A stretch of DNA of 51,600 nucleotides from SIG588 sp045591985. GTDB taxonomy: Bacteria; Bacillota; Clostridia; Oscillospirales; Acutalibacteraceae. This document shows, in pieces, positions 6,923 through 14,802 of the stretch. The notes below the pieces were generated by a model, which searched no databases, had not been told where the DNA came from, and saw only the letters and a list, made by a program, of their open reading frames with translations. Positions within the stretch are counted from its first letter, which is position 1, and every line of letters begins with the position of its first letter. The position numbers and the translations under genes were made by a program. The stretch spans positions 1-51,600 of the forward strand of contig JAZNTV010000103.1 of NCBI GenBank assembly GCA_045591985.1. Reading direction: 5' to 3'.

Positions 6923-8890
6923 GTGGATAAATTTGAATTGGTGGCTCCCTACGCACCCACAGGAGATCAACCCGAAGCCATTGAAAAATTAGTTCAAGGC
7001 ATTGAAAATGGCTTAAAAGAGCAGGTTTTACTGGGTGTTACGGGTTCTGGTAAGACCTTCACGATGGCGAACATTATAGCCAGAGTTAATCGCCCTACAT
7101 TGGTGTTGGCACACAATAAAACGCTTGCAGCGCAGTTGTGCTCTGAATTTCGGGAATTCTTCCCTAACAATGCAGTGGAATACTTCGTTTCCTACTACGA
7201 CTACTATCAGCCCGAGGCGTATATCCCCTCGACCGATACGTATATTGAAAAAGATTCCGCCATCAACGACGAGATCGATCGTCTGCGCCACTCCGCCACC
7301 TCCGCCCTGTCCGAGCGACGGGACGTCATCATCGTGGCAAGTGTGTCTTGCATCTACTCGCTCGGTGACCCTGCGGATTATCGGAAAATGGTGCTCTCGC
7401 TGCGCCCCGGTATGACGATGGAACGGGACGAGCTCATCGCCCGTTTGGTAGAACAGCAATACGAACGTAACGACATCAATTTTATCCGCGGAAAATTCCG
7501 CGTGCGGGGCGACGTGGTGGAACTTTTCCCTTCGGGGGCAGAACAAAGCGTCATCCGCGTGGAATTTTTCGGTGACGAGATCGACCGTATTTCCGAAGTA
7601 CACCCGCTGACGGGCGAGATCCGACGCACCCTTTCACATGCGGCAATCTACCCCGCATCGCACTATATCGTGCCGCCCGACAAAATGGAAGTCGCACTTC
7701 AGAACATCGAAGACGAGTTGGATGAGCGGGTAGCCGCCTTTACCGCCGAGGGCAAACTGCTTGAAGCGGAACGCCTGTTGCAACGCACGCGCTACGACTT
7801 AGAGATGTTGCGCGAGATCGGCATCTGCAAAGGGGTCGAAAACTATTCCCGCGTGCTGTCGGGCCGTCCCGCCGGTTCCACACCGTATACTTTGCTCGAT
7901 TATTTCCCCGAAGATTTCCTCTTATTCGTGGACGAATCCCATGTAACGTTACCGCAGGTGCGCGGGATGTTCGGCGGCGACCGTGCACGCAAGGAAAGTT
8001 TGGTGGAATTTGGGTTCCGTCTGCCCAGTGCATTCGACAACCGCCCTTTAAATTTCGATGAATTTTACGCTCACGTACACCAGGCGGTGTTTGTTTCCGC
8101 CACACCCGGCGAATTCGAACGGGAACGCAGCGCAACGATCGCGGAACAGGTCATCCGCCCCACGGGACTCTTAGATCCCGCCGTAAGCGTACGCCCTGTG
8201 GATGGGCAGATCGACGATCTGCTCGACGCCATCCACGAGCGGGTGGGGCGCCAAGAACGCACTCTCGTCACCACCCTCACCAAAAAGATGGCAGAAGATC
8301 TTTCTGCCTTCCTCGAAAACGCGGGTGTGAAGGTGCGGTATATGCACCACGACATCGACACGATGGAACGTATGGAGATCATTCGCGACCTGCGATTGGG
8401 TGAATTCGACGTGTTGGTAGGCATCAACCTGTTGCGCGAAGGGCTGGATATTCCCGAAGTGTCACTGGTAGCTATTTTGGACGCCGACAAAGAAGGGTTT
8501 CTCCGTTCAGAGACCTCGCTGATACAGACCATCGGCCGTGCCGCACGTAACGCGGGCGGCGAGGCCATTATGTACGCCGACAGCGTGACGCCCTCGATGG
8601 AACGCGCATTACGAGAGACCGAGCGCCGTCGCTCGATCCAACAAGCTTATAACGAAGCGCATGGCATCGTGCCGCAGACCATCCGAAAGGACGTGCGGGA
8701 CGTGATCGATATTTCGGGCAAGGAAAAGCGCGAAACCAAAGCGGCCGCCTTTCGCCGCTTGAATGCGGCCGAACGCCGCCGGTTGATCGACGAATTGACG
8801 CGCGAGATGCGTGCGGCCGCCGCACTCTTGGAATTTGAACGTGCAGCGGAACTGCGCGATAAGATCGAAGAATTGAAAAAGGTGAAATAA
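6923..8890 (+). CDS. uvrB: Excinuclease ABC subunit B
   Basis: UvrB (655 residues, normal length), the damage-verifying helicase-like subunit of nucleotide excision repair. The sequence shows Walker A GVTGSGKT (about residue 39), the beta-hairpin region SYYDYYQPEAYIPSTDTYIEKD, the DESHVTLPQ box, the SATPGEFE motif, and the QTIGRAARN motif VI. The C-terminal UVR motif (LLEFERAAELRDKIEELKK) binds UvrC. The start is GTG at 6923 with GGAGGT six bases upstream. The stop TAA shares its last base with the uvrA ATG. The first 90 or so codons look more AT-rich than the rest. No uvrC is in the window. Confidence 0.98.
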   Translation: MDKFELVAPYAPTGDQPEAIEKLVQGIENGLKEQVLLGVTGSGKTFTMANIIARVNRPTLVLAHNKTLAAQLCSEFREFFPNNAVEYFVSYYDYYQPEAYIPSTDTYIEKDSAINDEIDRLRHSATSALSERRDVIIVASVSCIYSLGDPADYRKMVLSLRPGMTMERDELIARLVEQQYERNDINFIRGKFRVRGDVVELFPSGAEQSVIRVEFFGDEIDRISEVHPLTGEIRRTLSHAAIYPASHYIVPPDKMEVALQNIEDELDERVAAFTAEGKLLEAERLLQRTRYDLEMLREIGICKGVENYSRVLSGRPAGSTPYTLLDYFPEDFLLFVDESHVTLPQVRGMFGGDRARKESLVEFGFRLPSAFDNRPLNFDEFYAHVHQAVFVSATPGEFERERSATIAEQVIRPTGLLDPAVSVRPVDGQIDDLLDAIHERVGRQERTLVTTLTKKMAEDLSAFLENAGVKVRYMHHDIDTMERMEIIRDLRLGEFDVLVGINLLREGLDIPEVSLVAILDADKEGFLRSETSLIQTIGRAARNAGGEAIMYADSVTPSMERALRETERRRSIQQAYNEAHGIVPQTIRKDVRDVIDISGKEKRETKAAAFRRLNAAERRRLIDELTREMRAAAALLEFERAAELRDKIEELKKVK

Positions 8891-11718
8891 TGAACGACAA
8901 ACTCATCATCCGCGGTGCGCGGGTGCATAATCTTAAAAACATAGACCTCACCATCCCGCGGGATAAGTTGGTGGTATTCACAGGTCTGTCGGGGTCGGGT
9001 AAATCCTCCTTAGCCTTCGATACCGTCTATGCCGAAGGGCAACGGCGATACATCGAAAGCCTTTCCTCGTATGCCCGCATGTTTCTGGGGCAGATGGACA
9101 AACCCGACGTGGATTCCATTGACGGACTCTCCCCTGCCATCTCGATCGATCAAAAGACCACCTCCAAAAACCCGCGTTCCACGGTAGGTACCGTTACCGA
9201 GATCTACGACTATCTCCGTCTTTTGTATGCCCGTATCGGTATTCCCCACTGTCCGGTTTGCGGGCGGGAAATACGCCAGCAAACGGTGGATCAGATCGTG
9301 GATCGCTTGCTTACCTTGCCCGAAGGCAGCCGTATTCAGCTTCTCGCCCCCATTGCCCGCGGCAAAAAAGGGGAATACGCCAAAGAGTTCGAAGCGGCAC
9401 GCAAGGCCGGGTACGTGCGCGCTCGTGTGGACGGCGAATTAAGAGAACTGGCCGATCTCACAAAACTCGAAAAGAATATCAAACACACCGTTGAAGTCGT
9501 GGTGGATCGTCTGATCATCCGCCCCGATTTGAACCGTCGCTTGGCCGATTCGATCGAAACGGCCACCGGTCTGTCGGGCGGGTTGCTTACGGTGGACGTA
9601 GTAGGCGGTGAAGAACTTACCTTTTCGCTCAACTATGCTTGCCCCGAACACGGAATCAGCGTAGAGGATCTGGCTCCGCGCATGTTCTCTTTCAACAACC
9701 CGTTCGGCGCCTGTCCGCAATGTACGGGTCTGGGCGTAAAAATGGCAATGGATGCCCGTCTGGTCATCCGCGACAGCGCGCTCTCGATTCGTGAAGGTGC
9801 GATTCGTGCAAGCGGTTGGGATTACCGCACAGGCGCCACCATCACACGAATGTATTACGACGGTCTGGCGGAACATTACGGATTCTCACTTGATACGCCG
9901 TTTGCCGATCTGCCCGACGACGTGGTAGACATCTTAATGTACGGCAGTCGCGGTGAGCGGATCAAGATGGTACGCACAGGCGAATACGGCACAGGCACCT
10001 ACCACCACGAATTCGAAGGTATTTTGAACAATCTCTCCCGCCGCCACCTGGAAACCAAAAGCAGTTGGATGCGGGAAGAACTCGAAACCTATATGAGCCA
10101 GACCCCGTGCAGCGGTTGCCACGGGGGGCGCTTAAAACCCGAAAGTTTGGCGGTCACAGTAGGCGGTCGCAACATCATGGAGTTTTGCGATCTTTCGGTG
10201 GAAGAAGCACTGGCAGCGATCGACACCCTCTCTCTTACCGAACGGGAGGAAATGATCGCCCACCAGATTTTAAAAGAGATCCGCTCACGTCTGGGCTTTT
10301 TGCAAAACGTCGGATTGGAATACCTTACACTCTCTCGCGCCGCAGGCACCCTCTCGGGCGGCGAAGCACAGCGCATCCGTCTTGCAACACAGATCGGTTC
10401 TTCCTTGACGGGTGTTTTATATGTGTTGGATGAACCGAGCATCGGCCTGCATCAGCGGGACAACGAAAAACTGATCGACACGCTCCGCCGTCTGCGCGAT
10501 CTCGGCAACACGCTCATCGTGGTAGAACACGACGAAGACACCATGCGTGCCGCCGACTTCATTGTCGATATCGGTCCGGGTGCCGGCGTACACGGCGGCG
10601 AAGTCGTATTTGCGGGTACCCCCAAACAGTTGATGGCGAGTCGTCGTTCGCTGACAGGCGAATATCTGAGCGGCCGCCGCGCGATTCCCATACCGGCAGT
10701 GCGGCGCCAAGGCAACGGCGCGTGGCTTACCGTACGCGGCGCAGCGGAAAACAATCTCAAAAACGTAGACGTATCCTTTAAACTCGGCGCACTCAACCTC
10801 ATAACCGGCGTATCCGGTTCGGGCAAATCCTCGCTGGTAAACGAGATCTTGTATAAAGCACTCGCCGGTAAGCTCAACCGCGCCCACACCTTCCCCGGCA
10901 AACACCGCACCGTGGAAGGGTTGGAACATTTGGACAAGGTCATCGCGATCGACCAAGCCCCCATCGGGCGCACCCCGCGCTCCAACCCGGCAACCTACAC
11001 AGGCGTATTCAACGATATCCGCGAACTTTTCGCTTCCACACCCGATGCCAAAGCACGCGGCTACAACGCGGGGCGCTTTTCCTTCAATGTGAAAGGCGGT
11101 CGGTGTGAGGCGTGCGAAGGCGACGGTATTGTGAAGATCGAAATGCACTTCTTACCCGACATCTATGTGCCGTGTGAGGTATGTAAAGGTAAGCGATACA
11201 ACCGCGAAACATTGGAAGTTCTGTATAAAGGGAAAAGCATCTTTGACGTGCTGGATATGACGGTAGAGGAGGCGTGTGAATTCTTCGCCCCCCTGCCGAA
11301 GATCGCACGCAAGTTACAAACTCTCTATGATGTCGGTCTCGGATACGTGAAACTCGGCCAACCCGCCACCACCCTTTCGGGCGGCGAAGCACAGCGTGTG
11401 AAACTGGCCACCGAACTGGCGCGCCGCGCCACCGGCCGCACGGTATATATTTTAGACGAACCTACCACAGGACTCCACTCAGACGACGTGCGCCAACTCA
11501 TTGACGTATTACAGCGTTTGGTGGAAGGCGGCAATACCGTACTCGTCATCGAACACAATCTCGATGTCATTAAGACCGCCGACTATATCGTCGATCTCGG
11601 TCCCGAAGGCGGCAGTCGCGGCGGTGATGTCGTGGCCGTGGGAACCCCCGAAGAGATCGCCGAGAATGAACGATCCCACACCGGGCGCTATCTGCGCCCC
11701 TTACTAAAGAAGGAGTGA
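8890..11718 (+). CDS. uvrA: Excinuclease ABC subunit A
   Basis: UvrA (942 residues, full length), the ABC-type ATPase dimer that finds bulky DNA lesions and loads UvrB. Both nucleotide sites are complete: Walker A GLSGSGKSS and GVSGSGKSS, and two LSGGEAQR signatures, each followed by a LDEP Walker B (LDEPSIGLH and LDEPTTGLH). Zinc-binding Cys pairs are present as CPVCG, CPQC...CSGC and CEAC...CEVC. The gene overlaps uvrB by one base (TAATG), so the two subunits are translationally coupled. trxB follows five bases after the stop. Confidence 0.98.
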   Translation: MNDKLIIRGARVHNLKNIDLTIPRDKLVVFTGLSGSGKSSLAFDTVYAEGQRRYIESLSSYARMFLGQMDKPDVDSIDGLSPAISIDQKTTSKNPRSTVGTVTEIYDYLRLLYARIGIPHCPVCGREIRQQTVDQIVDRLLTLPEGSRIQLLAPIARGKKGEYAKEFEAARKAGYVRARVDGELRELADLTKLEKNIKHTVEVVVDRLIIRPDLNRRLADSIETATGLSGGLLTVDVVGGEELTFSLNYACPEHGISVEDLAPRMFSFNNPFGACPQCTGLGVKMAMDARLVIRDSALSIREGAIRASGWDYRTGATITRMYYDGLAEHYGFSLDTPFADLPDDVVDILMYGSRGERIKMVRTGEYGTGTYHHEFEGILNNLSRRHLETKSSWMREELETYMSQTPCSGCHGGRLKPESLAVTVGGRNIMEFCDLSVEEALAAIDTLSLTEREEMIAHQILKEIRSRLGFLQNVGLEYLTLSRAAGTLSGGEAQRIRLATQIGSSLTGVLYVLDEPSIGLHQRDNEKLIDTLRRLRDLGNTLIVVEHDEDTMRAADFIVDIGPGAGVHGGEVVFAGTPKQLMASRRSLTGEYLSGRRAIPIPAVRRQGNGAWLTVRGAAENNLKNVDVSFKLGALNLITGVSGSGKSSLVNEILYKALAGKLNRAHTFPGKHRTVEGLEHLDKVIAIDQAPIGRTPRSNPATYTGVFNDIRELFASTPDAKARGYNAGRFSFNVKGGRCEACEGDGIVKIEMHFLPDIYVPCEVCKGKRYNRETLEVLYKGKSIFDVLDMTVEEACEFFAPLPKIARKLQTLYDVGLGYVKLGQPATTLSGGEAQRVKLATELARRATGRTVYILDEPTTGLHSDDVRQLIDVLQRLVEGGNTVLVIEHNLDVIKTADYIVDLGPEGGSRGGDVVAVGTPEEIAENERSHTGRYLRPLLKKE

Positions 11719-11723
11719 TCTGC

Positions 11724-12623
11724 ATGTTTGACGTGATCATCATCGGCGGCGGTGTGGCAGGAATGACCGCCGCTATCTATGCCGCACGCGCCCGCTTGCA
11801 TGCCGTGTTGTTGGAACGTGCTTTCCCGGGTGGCCAAGCACTCGAGACCCCCGAAATCGAAAACTATCCTGCTGTGCCGCACACCGACGGCATCACCCTT
11901 TCCAATCTCATAGCTGAGCAAGCGAAAGACTTGGGGGCAGATATTCGCACAACCGATGTAACCGCATGGGAGCAGACAGACGGCGGTTTTGTGATACACA
12001 CAGCCACCGACAGTTTCCATACCCGCACCTTGCTGATCGCGACCGGGGCTGCTCACCGTCCTCTTGGTGTAAAGGGAGAAGACTTGTATCGCGGCAAAGG
12101 CGTCAGTTACTGTGCCACCTGTGACGGACGCTTCTATAAAGACAAAACGGTGGCGGTGGTCGGCGGCGGCAATACCGCCGTGGAGGATGCGCTATACCTC
12201 TCCCGCCTGTGCAAAAAGGTGTATCTCATTCATCGTCGCAATACACTACGCGCCTCTCGCGCGTTGCAAGAGCAGCTGTTCGCTTGCGAAAATATCACCC
12301 CCATTTGGAACAGCACGGTACAGGAAGTGACGGGAGATGCCCGCGTCAACGGTCTTGTTCTGCTGAACGGTGACAAGGAAGATACCTTGTCGGTAGACGG
12401 TGTGTTTGTCGCCGTCGGTGTCATACCCAACAACGCACTTTTCCCCGATCTGCCCCGGGATGAACAGGGATTTCTGTTAGCCGACGAAGACGGCATCTCC
12501 CCCACCGACGGTATTTTTGCAGCCGGCGACATCCGCTCCAAGAACTGCCGCCAGCTTATCACAGCGGCAGGCGACGGTGCAGCCGCCATGAGCGCGATCG
12601 AGCGATACTTGAACCAAAAATAA
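11724..12623 (+). CDS. trxB: Thioredoxin reductase
   Basis: FAD/NADPH thioredoxin reductase of the low-molecular-weight type, 299 residues. Features: the FAD-binding GGGVAGMTAAIYAAR near the N-terminus, PGGQALETPEIENYP, the redox disulfide CATC (Cys130 and Cys133), the NADPH-binding GGGNTAVEDA, and the C-terminal FAAGDIR. It keeps thioredoxin reduced in the cytoplasm. I chose ATG 11724, with AAGGAG eight bases upstream; a GTG at 11715 is in frame but overlaps the uvrA stop and has no good site. No thioredoxin gene is adjacent. It sits in the uvrBA transcript. Confidence 0.95.
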   Translation: MFDVIIIGGGVAGMTAAIYAARARLHAVLLERAFPGGQALETPEIENYPAVPHTDGITLSNLIAEQAKDLGADIRTTDVTAWEQTDGGFVIHTATDSFHTRTLLIATGAAHRPLGVKGEDLYRGKGVSYCATCDGRFYKDKTVAVVGGGNTAVEDALYLSRLCKKVYLIHRRNTLRASRALQEQLFACENITPIWNSTVQEVTGDARVNGLVLLNGDKEDTLSVDGVFVAVGVIPNNALFPDLPRDEQGFLLADEDGISPTDGIFAAGDIRSKNCRQLITAAGDGAAAMSAIERYLNQK

Positions 12624-12629
12624 GAACAC

Positions 12630-12670
12630 CGAGAGCGTTTTGTTACAGAAGCACCCTCGGTAAATTTACA
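12630..12670 (+). terminator. Weak possible terminator after trxB
   Basis: ACCGAG can pair with CTCGGT across a long loop (about 22 bases), followed by AAATTT only. The stem is short, so it may not act as a true terminator. Confidence 0.3.
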
Positions 12671-12673
12671 ATT

Positions 12674-12702
12674 CTTTCATACAAAAAAGAGGAAAGTATA
12701 GT
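12674..12702 (+). promoter_or_regulatory. Candidate promoter of the DUF5685 operon
   Basis: CTTTCA, a 17-base AT-rich spacer and TATAGT, ending 31 bases before the GTG start at 12734. The -10 is good and the -35 poor. Confidence 0.45.
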
Positions 12703-12733
12703 ATGATAGTGCCGTTATGAAGGGTGTGAGAGT

Positions 12734-13579
12734 GTGTTTGGTTACGTGCGGGTATTTCAACCCGAATTGAAGGTACGGGAATGGGAAGACTACCGTGGAG
12801 CGTATTGCTCACTTTGCCGCGCACTCGGCAAACGATACGGTGTGGGCGCCCGTTTCCTGCTCAACTACGATTTCACCGTGTTGGCCCTCTTTCACATGGC
12901 ACTGGACTCCACGACCGTCACCTTTTCAAACGGACGTTGTCCGTTCAATCCGTTTAAAAAATGCCGCCGTTGCCACGGCGATGAGGCGCTGAACTTTGCG
13001 GCAGATGCCGCCGTTTTGCTCTCCTATTACAAGTTGAAGGACGACGTCGCCGACGGGCGTTTTTTCAAACGCCTTACCCGCCGCCCGCTCTTGTGGCTGA
13101 CAGCGCCCCTGAAACGGCGCGCCGCACGACTGAACCCCGTCGTAGCGGCCGAGATGGCGACTTATTACGAAGCGCAACAAACCGCTGAACGCGAAGGCGG
13201 CTCACCGGATGCAGCAGCGCACCCTACCGCCACCCTGATGGCGGCATTAACGGTGCGCGATACGGTAGCGGGCGAAGAACATGAGGCACGCGCCCGTTTC
13301 GGCTATTGCCTCGGCCGTTGGATCTATTTGACCGACGCCGCTGACGACTGGGAAGCCGACCGCCGCACAGGGGACTTCAACCCCTTCCGACCGGATGAAA
13401 ACGGTGAAAAGCCTTGCACGCGTATGCGCGAAACACTCAACTCCTCCCTTGCGGAGTGTTTGACCGCGTGGCATCTGCTTACCCGCTATCAATTCGACGA
13501 CATTCTGCAAAATATACTACATTACGGCATGCCCGCCGTCATCACTAACGTGACGACGCCGCTTGGCGAAAAGAGGTAA
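12734..13579 (+). CDS. DUF5685 family protein
   Basis: A 281-residue protein opening with MFGYVRVFQPELKVREWEDY, the hallmark start of DUF5685. Cysteines are grouped as YCSLCRAL near residue 27 and CPFNPFKKCRRCHG near 75, which could bind a metal. The middle is mostly helical, and TDAADDWEADRRTGDFNPF near residue 200 is a conserved acidic motif of the family. Function is unknown. The order DUF5685 then a J-domain gene recurs in Clostridia as far as I recall, which suggests a shared chaperone-like or assembly role. The start codon is GTG. The next gene starts six bases after the stop. Confidence 0.85.
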   Translation: MFGYVRVFQPELKVREWEDYRGAYCSLCRALGKRYGVGARFLLNYDFTVLALFHMALDSTTVTFSNGRCPFNPFKKCRRCHGDEALNFAADAAVLLSYYKLKDDVADGRFFKRLTRRPLLWLTAPLKRRAARLNPVVAAEMATYYEAQQTAEREGGSPDAAAHPTATLMAALTVRDTVAGEEHEARARFGYCLGRWIYLTDAADDWEADRRTGDFNPFRPDENGEKPCTRMRETLNSSLAECLTAWHLLTRYQFDDILQNILHYGMPAVITNVTTPLGEKR

Positions 13580-13585
13580 CGTACT

Positions 13586-14155
13586 ATGAACGATCCGTAT
13601 AAAGTGCTCGGCATCGCGCCCGACGCGACAGACGACCAAGTCAAAGCCGCCTATCGTGAAATGGCACGCAAATATCACCCCGACCAATACGGCGACAACC
13701 CGCTCTCCGACCTCGCACAGGAAAAGATGCAAGAGATCAACGAGGCGTATGACACCATCGTGCGCATGCGCAAAGAAGGCGGCGGTTACAATACAGCCAA
13801 TCGCGGCGGACGATATACCGATATCCGCCGCCTGGTCAGTGAAGGTCGTATTGAAGACGCCGACACCTTGTTGAACGGCGTCCCCGCCGTGACCCGCGAT
13901 GCCGAATGGCATTTTCTGAAAGGCAGCGTGTTGTATAAGCGCGGTTGGCTCGAAGATGCCTTCCAGCATTTTTCCACAGCCTGTCGCATGGATCCCACCA
14001 ACGCGGAATACCGTGCGGCGTTCAACCAAATGTCCCGCGGGCGGCAAACCGGCACCTATACCACCTCCACAGGCGGTGGATGTACGGCTTGCGACGTATG
14101 CAACGCGCTGATGTGCGCCAACTGCTGTTGCAACTGCTTGGGCGGCGGCTGCTGA
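13586..14155 (+). CDS. J-domain protein with TPR-like region and Cys-rich tail
   Basis: A 189-residue DnaJ-like co-chaperone. Residues 1-55 are a J domain with the HPD motif (KYHPDQYGD) and the usual helix II and III residues; it should stimulate a DnaK-type ATPase. Residues about 70-140 look like two or three TPR helices (EGRIEDADTLL, LKGSVLYKRGWLEDAFQHF). The tail has eight cysteines in about 27 residues (CTACDVCNALMCANCCCNC), possibly a metal cluster site or lipidated patch. It is not the full DnaJ: the G/F and zinc-finger domains are absent. AGAGGTAAC precedes the start. The downstream gene's ribosome site overlaps its stop. Confidence 0.85.
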   Translation: MNDPYKVLGIAPDATDDQVKAAYREMARKYHPDQYGDNPLSDLAQEKMQEINEAYDTIVRMRKEGGGYNTANRGGRYTDIRRLVSEGRIEDADTLLNGVPAVTRDAEWHFLKGSVLYKRGWLEDAFQHFSTACRMDPTNAEYRAAFNQMSRGRQTGTYTTSTGGGCTACDVCNALMCANCCCNCLGGGC

Positions 14156-14165
14156 GGTGACAAAC

Positions 14166-14696
14166 ATGAAAACCAGTGGAAAAGTGGCGCTCGGCGGAGT
14201 CTTCGGCTCTCTTGCCCTTGTGTGTCTGCTCGGCACCGTGTTCCCCTATGCGACTTTTGCGCTTCCCGCCGCCGCAGGGATGCTGCTTGTGCCTGTGGCG
14301 ATCGAAACAGGGCGGCGTTGGGGATGGCTCGCCTTCGGGGCGGTCGCGGTACTGAACCTGTTGCTTACCCCTTCTATGGAAGCCAAAGTGCTGTTTGTGG
14401 CGTTTTTAGGGTACTACCCCCTGTTAAAGCTGTCGATCGACCCCTTGCCCCCCGTATTGGCATGGCCGCTCAAGCTTCTCTTGTTTAACGCCACCATCGT
14501 CGTCGCCTATTGGCTGATGTTACACTTGTTTGGGTTGGAAGACAACTCCTTTGAACTGTTCGGCGTGAATATGCCGCTGTTACTGTTGGCGCTCGCCAAC
14601 GTAACCTTTGTGCTGTACGACCTCTGTCTCTCCCGCTTGTGGGAGTGGTACATGCTGGCGGTACATCCTCGCTTAGCACGGATATTTCGGATATGA
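14166..14696 (+). CDS. Conserved membrane protein of unknown function
   Basis: A 176-residue, very hydrophobic protein with about five membrane segments. I do not recognise a named family. The loop PSMEAKVLFVAFLGYYPLLK and the following PLPPVLAWPLKLLLFN may be its most conserved part, and the gene follows DUF5685 and the J-domain gene in one operon. I start at ATG 14166, with GAGGTG six bases upstream overlapping the previous stop; an in-frame GTG at 14157 would lie inside that site. It could be a small S-component-like transporter or an assembly factor, but neither can be supported from sequence alone. Confidence 0.75.
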   Translation: MKTSGKVALGGVFGSLALVCLLGTVFPYATFALPAAAGMLLVPVAIETGRRWGWLAFGAVAVLNLLLTPSMEAKVLFVAFLGYYPLLKLSIDPLPPVLAWPLKLLLFNATIVVAYWLMLHLFGLEDNSFELFGVNMPLLLLALANVTFVLYDLCLSRLWEWYMLAVHPRLARIFRI

Positions 14697-14708
14697 GCGT
14701 TCCTTTTG

Positions 14709-14736
14709 CGGTGCGTCGTAAACGCCGCACCCTACA
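14709..14736 (-). repeat. GTAGGGTGCGGC short palindromic repeat, copy 2
   Basis: Read on the minus strand this is GTAGGGTGCGGCG, then TTTAC, then GACGCACCGC. It has the same ends as the unit at 5387-5415 with a different centre (CTCGCC there). Confidence 0.65.
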
Positions 14737-14761
14737 AATTTCTTTCTAATTTTCTACAACG

Positions 14762-14793
14762 AAAAAACGGCTGTCTTTCGACAGCCGTTTTTT
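14762..14793. terminator. Bidirectional terminator
   Basis: A 14-base-pair stem (AAAAAACGGCTGTC with GACAGCCGTTTTTT) and a TTTC loop. A- and T-runs on the two sides let it serve the membrane-protein operon and the convergent dockerin gene. Confidence 0.9.
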
Positions 14794-14802
14794 ATCGTTG
14801 GT

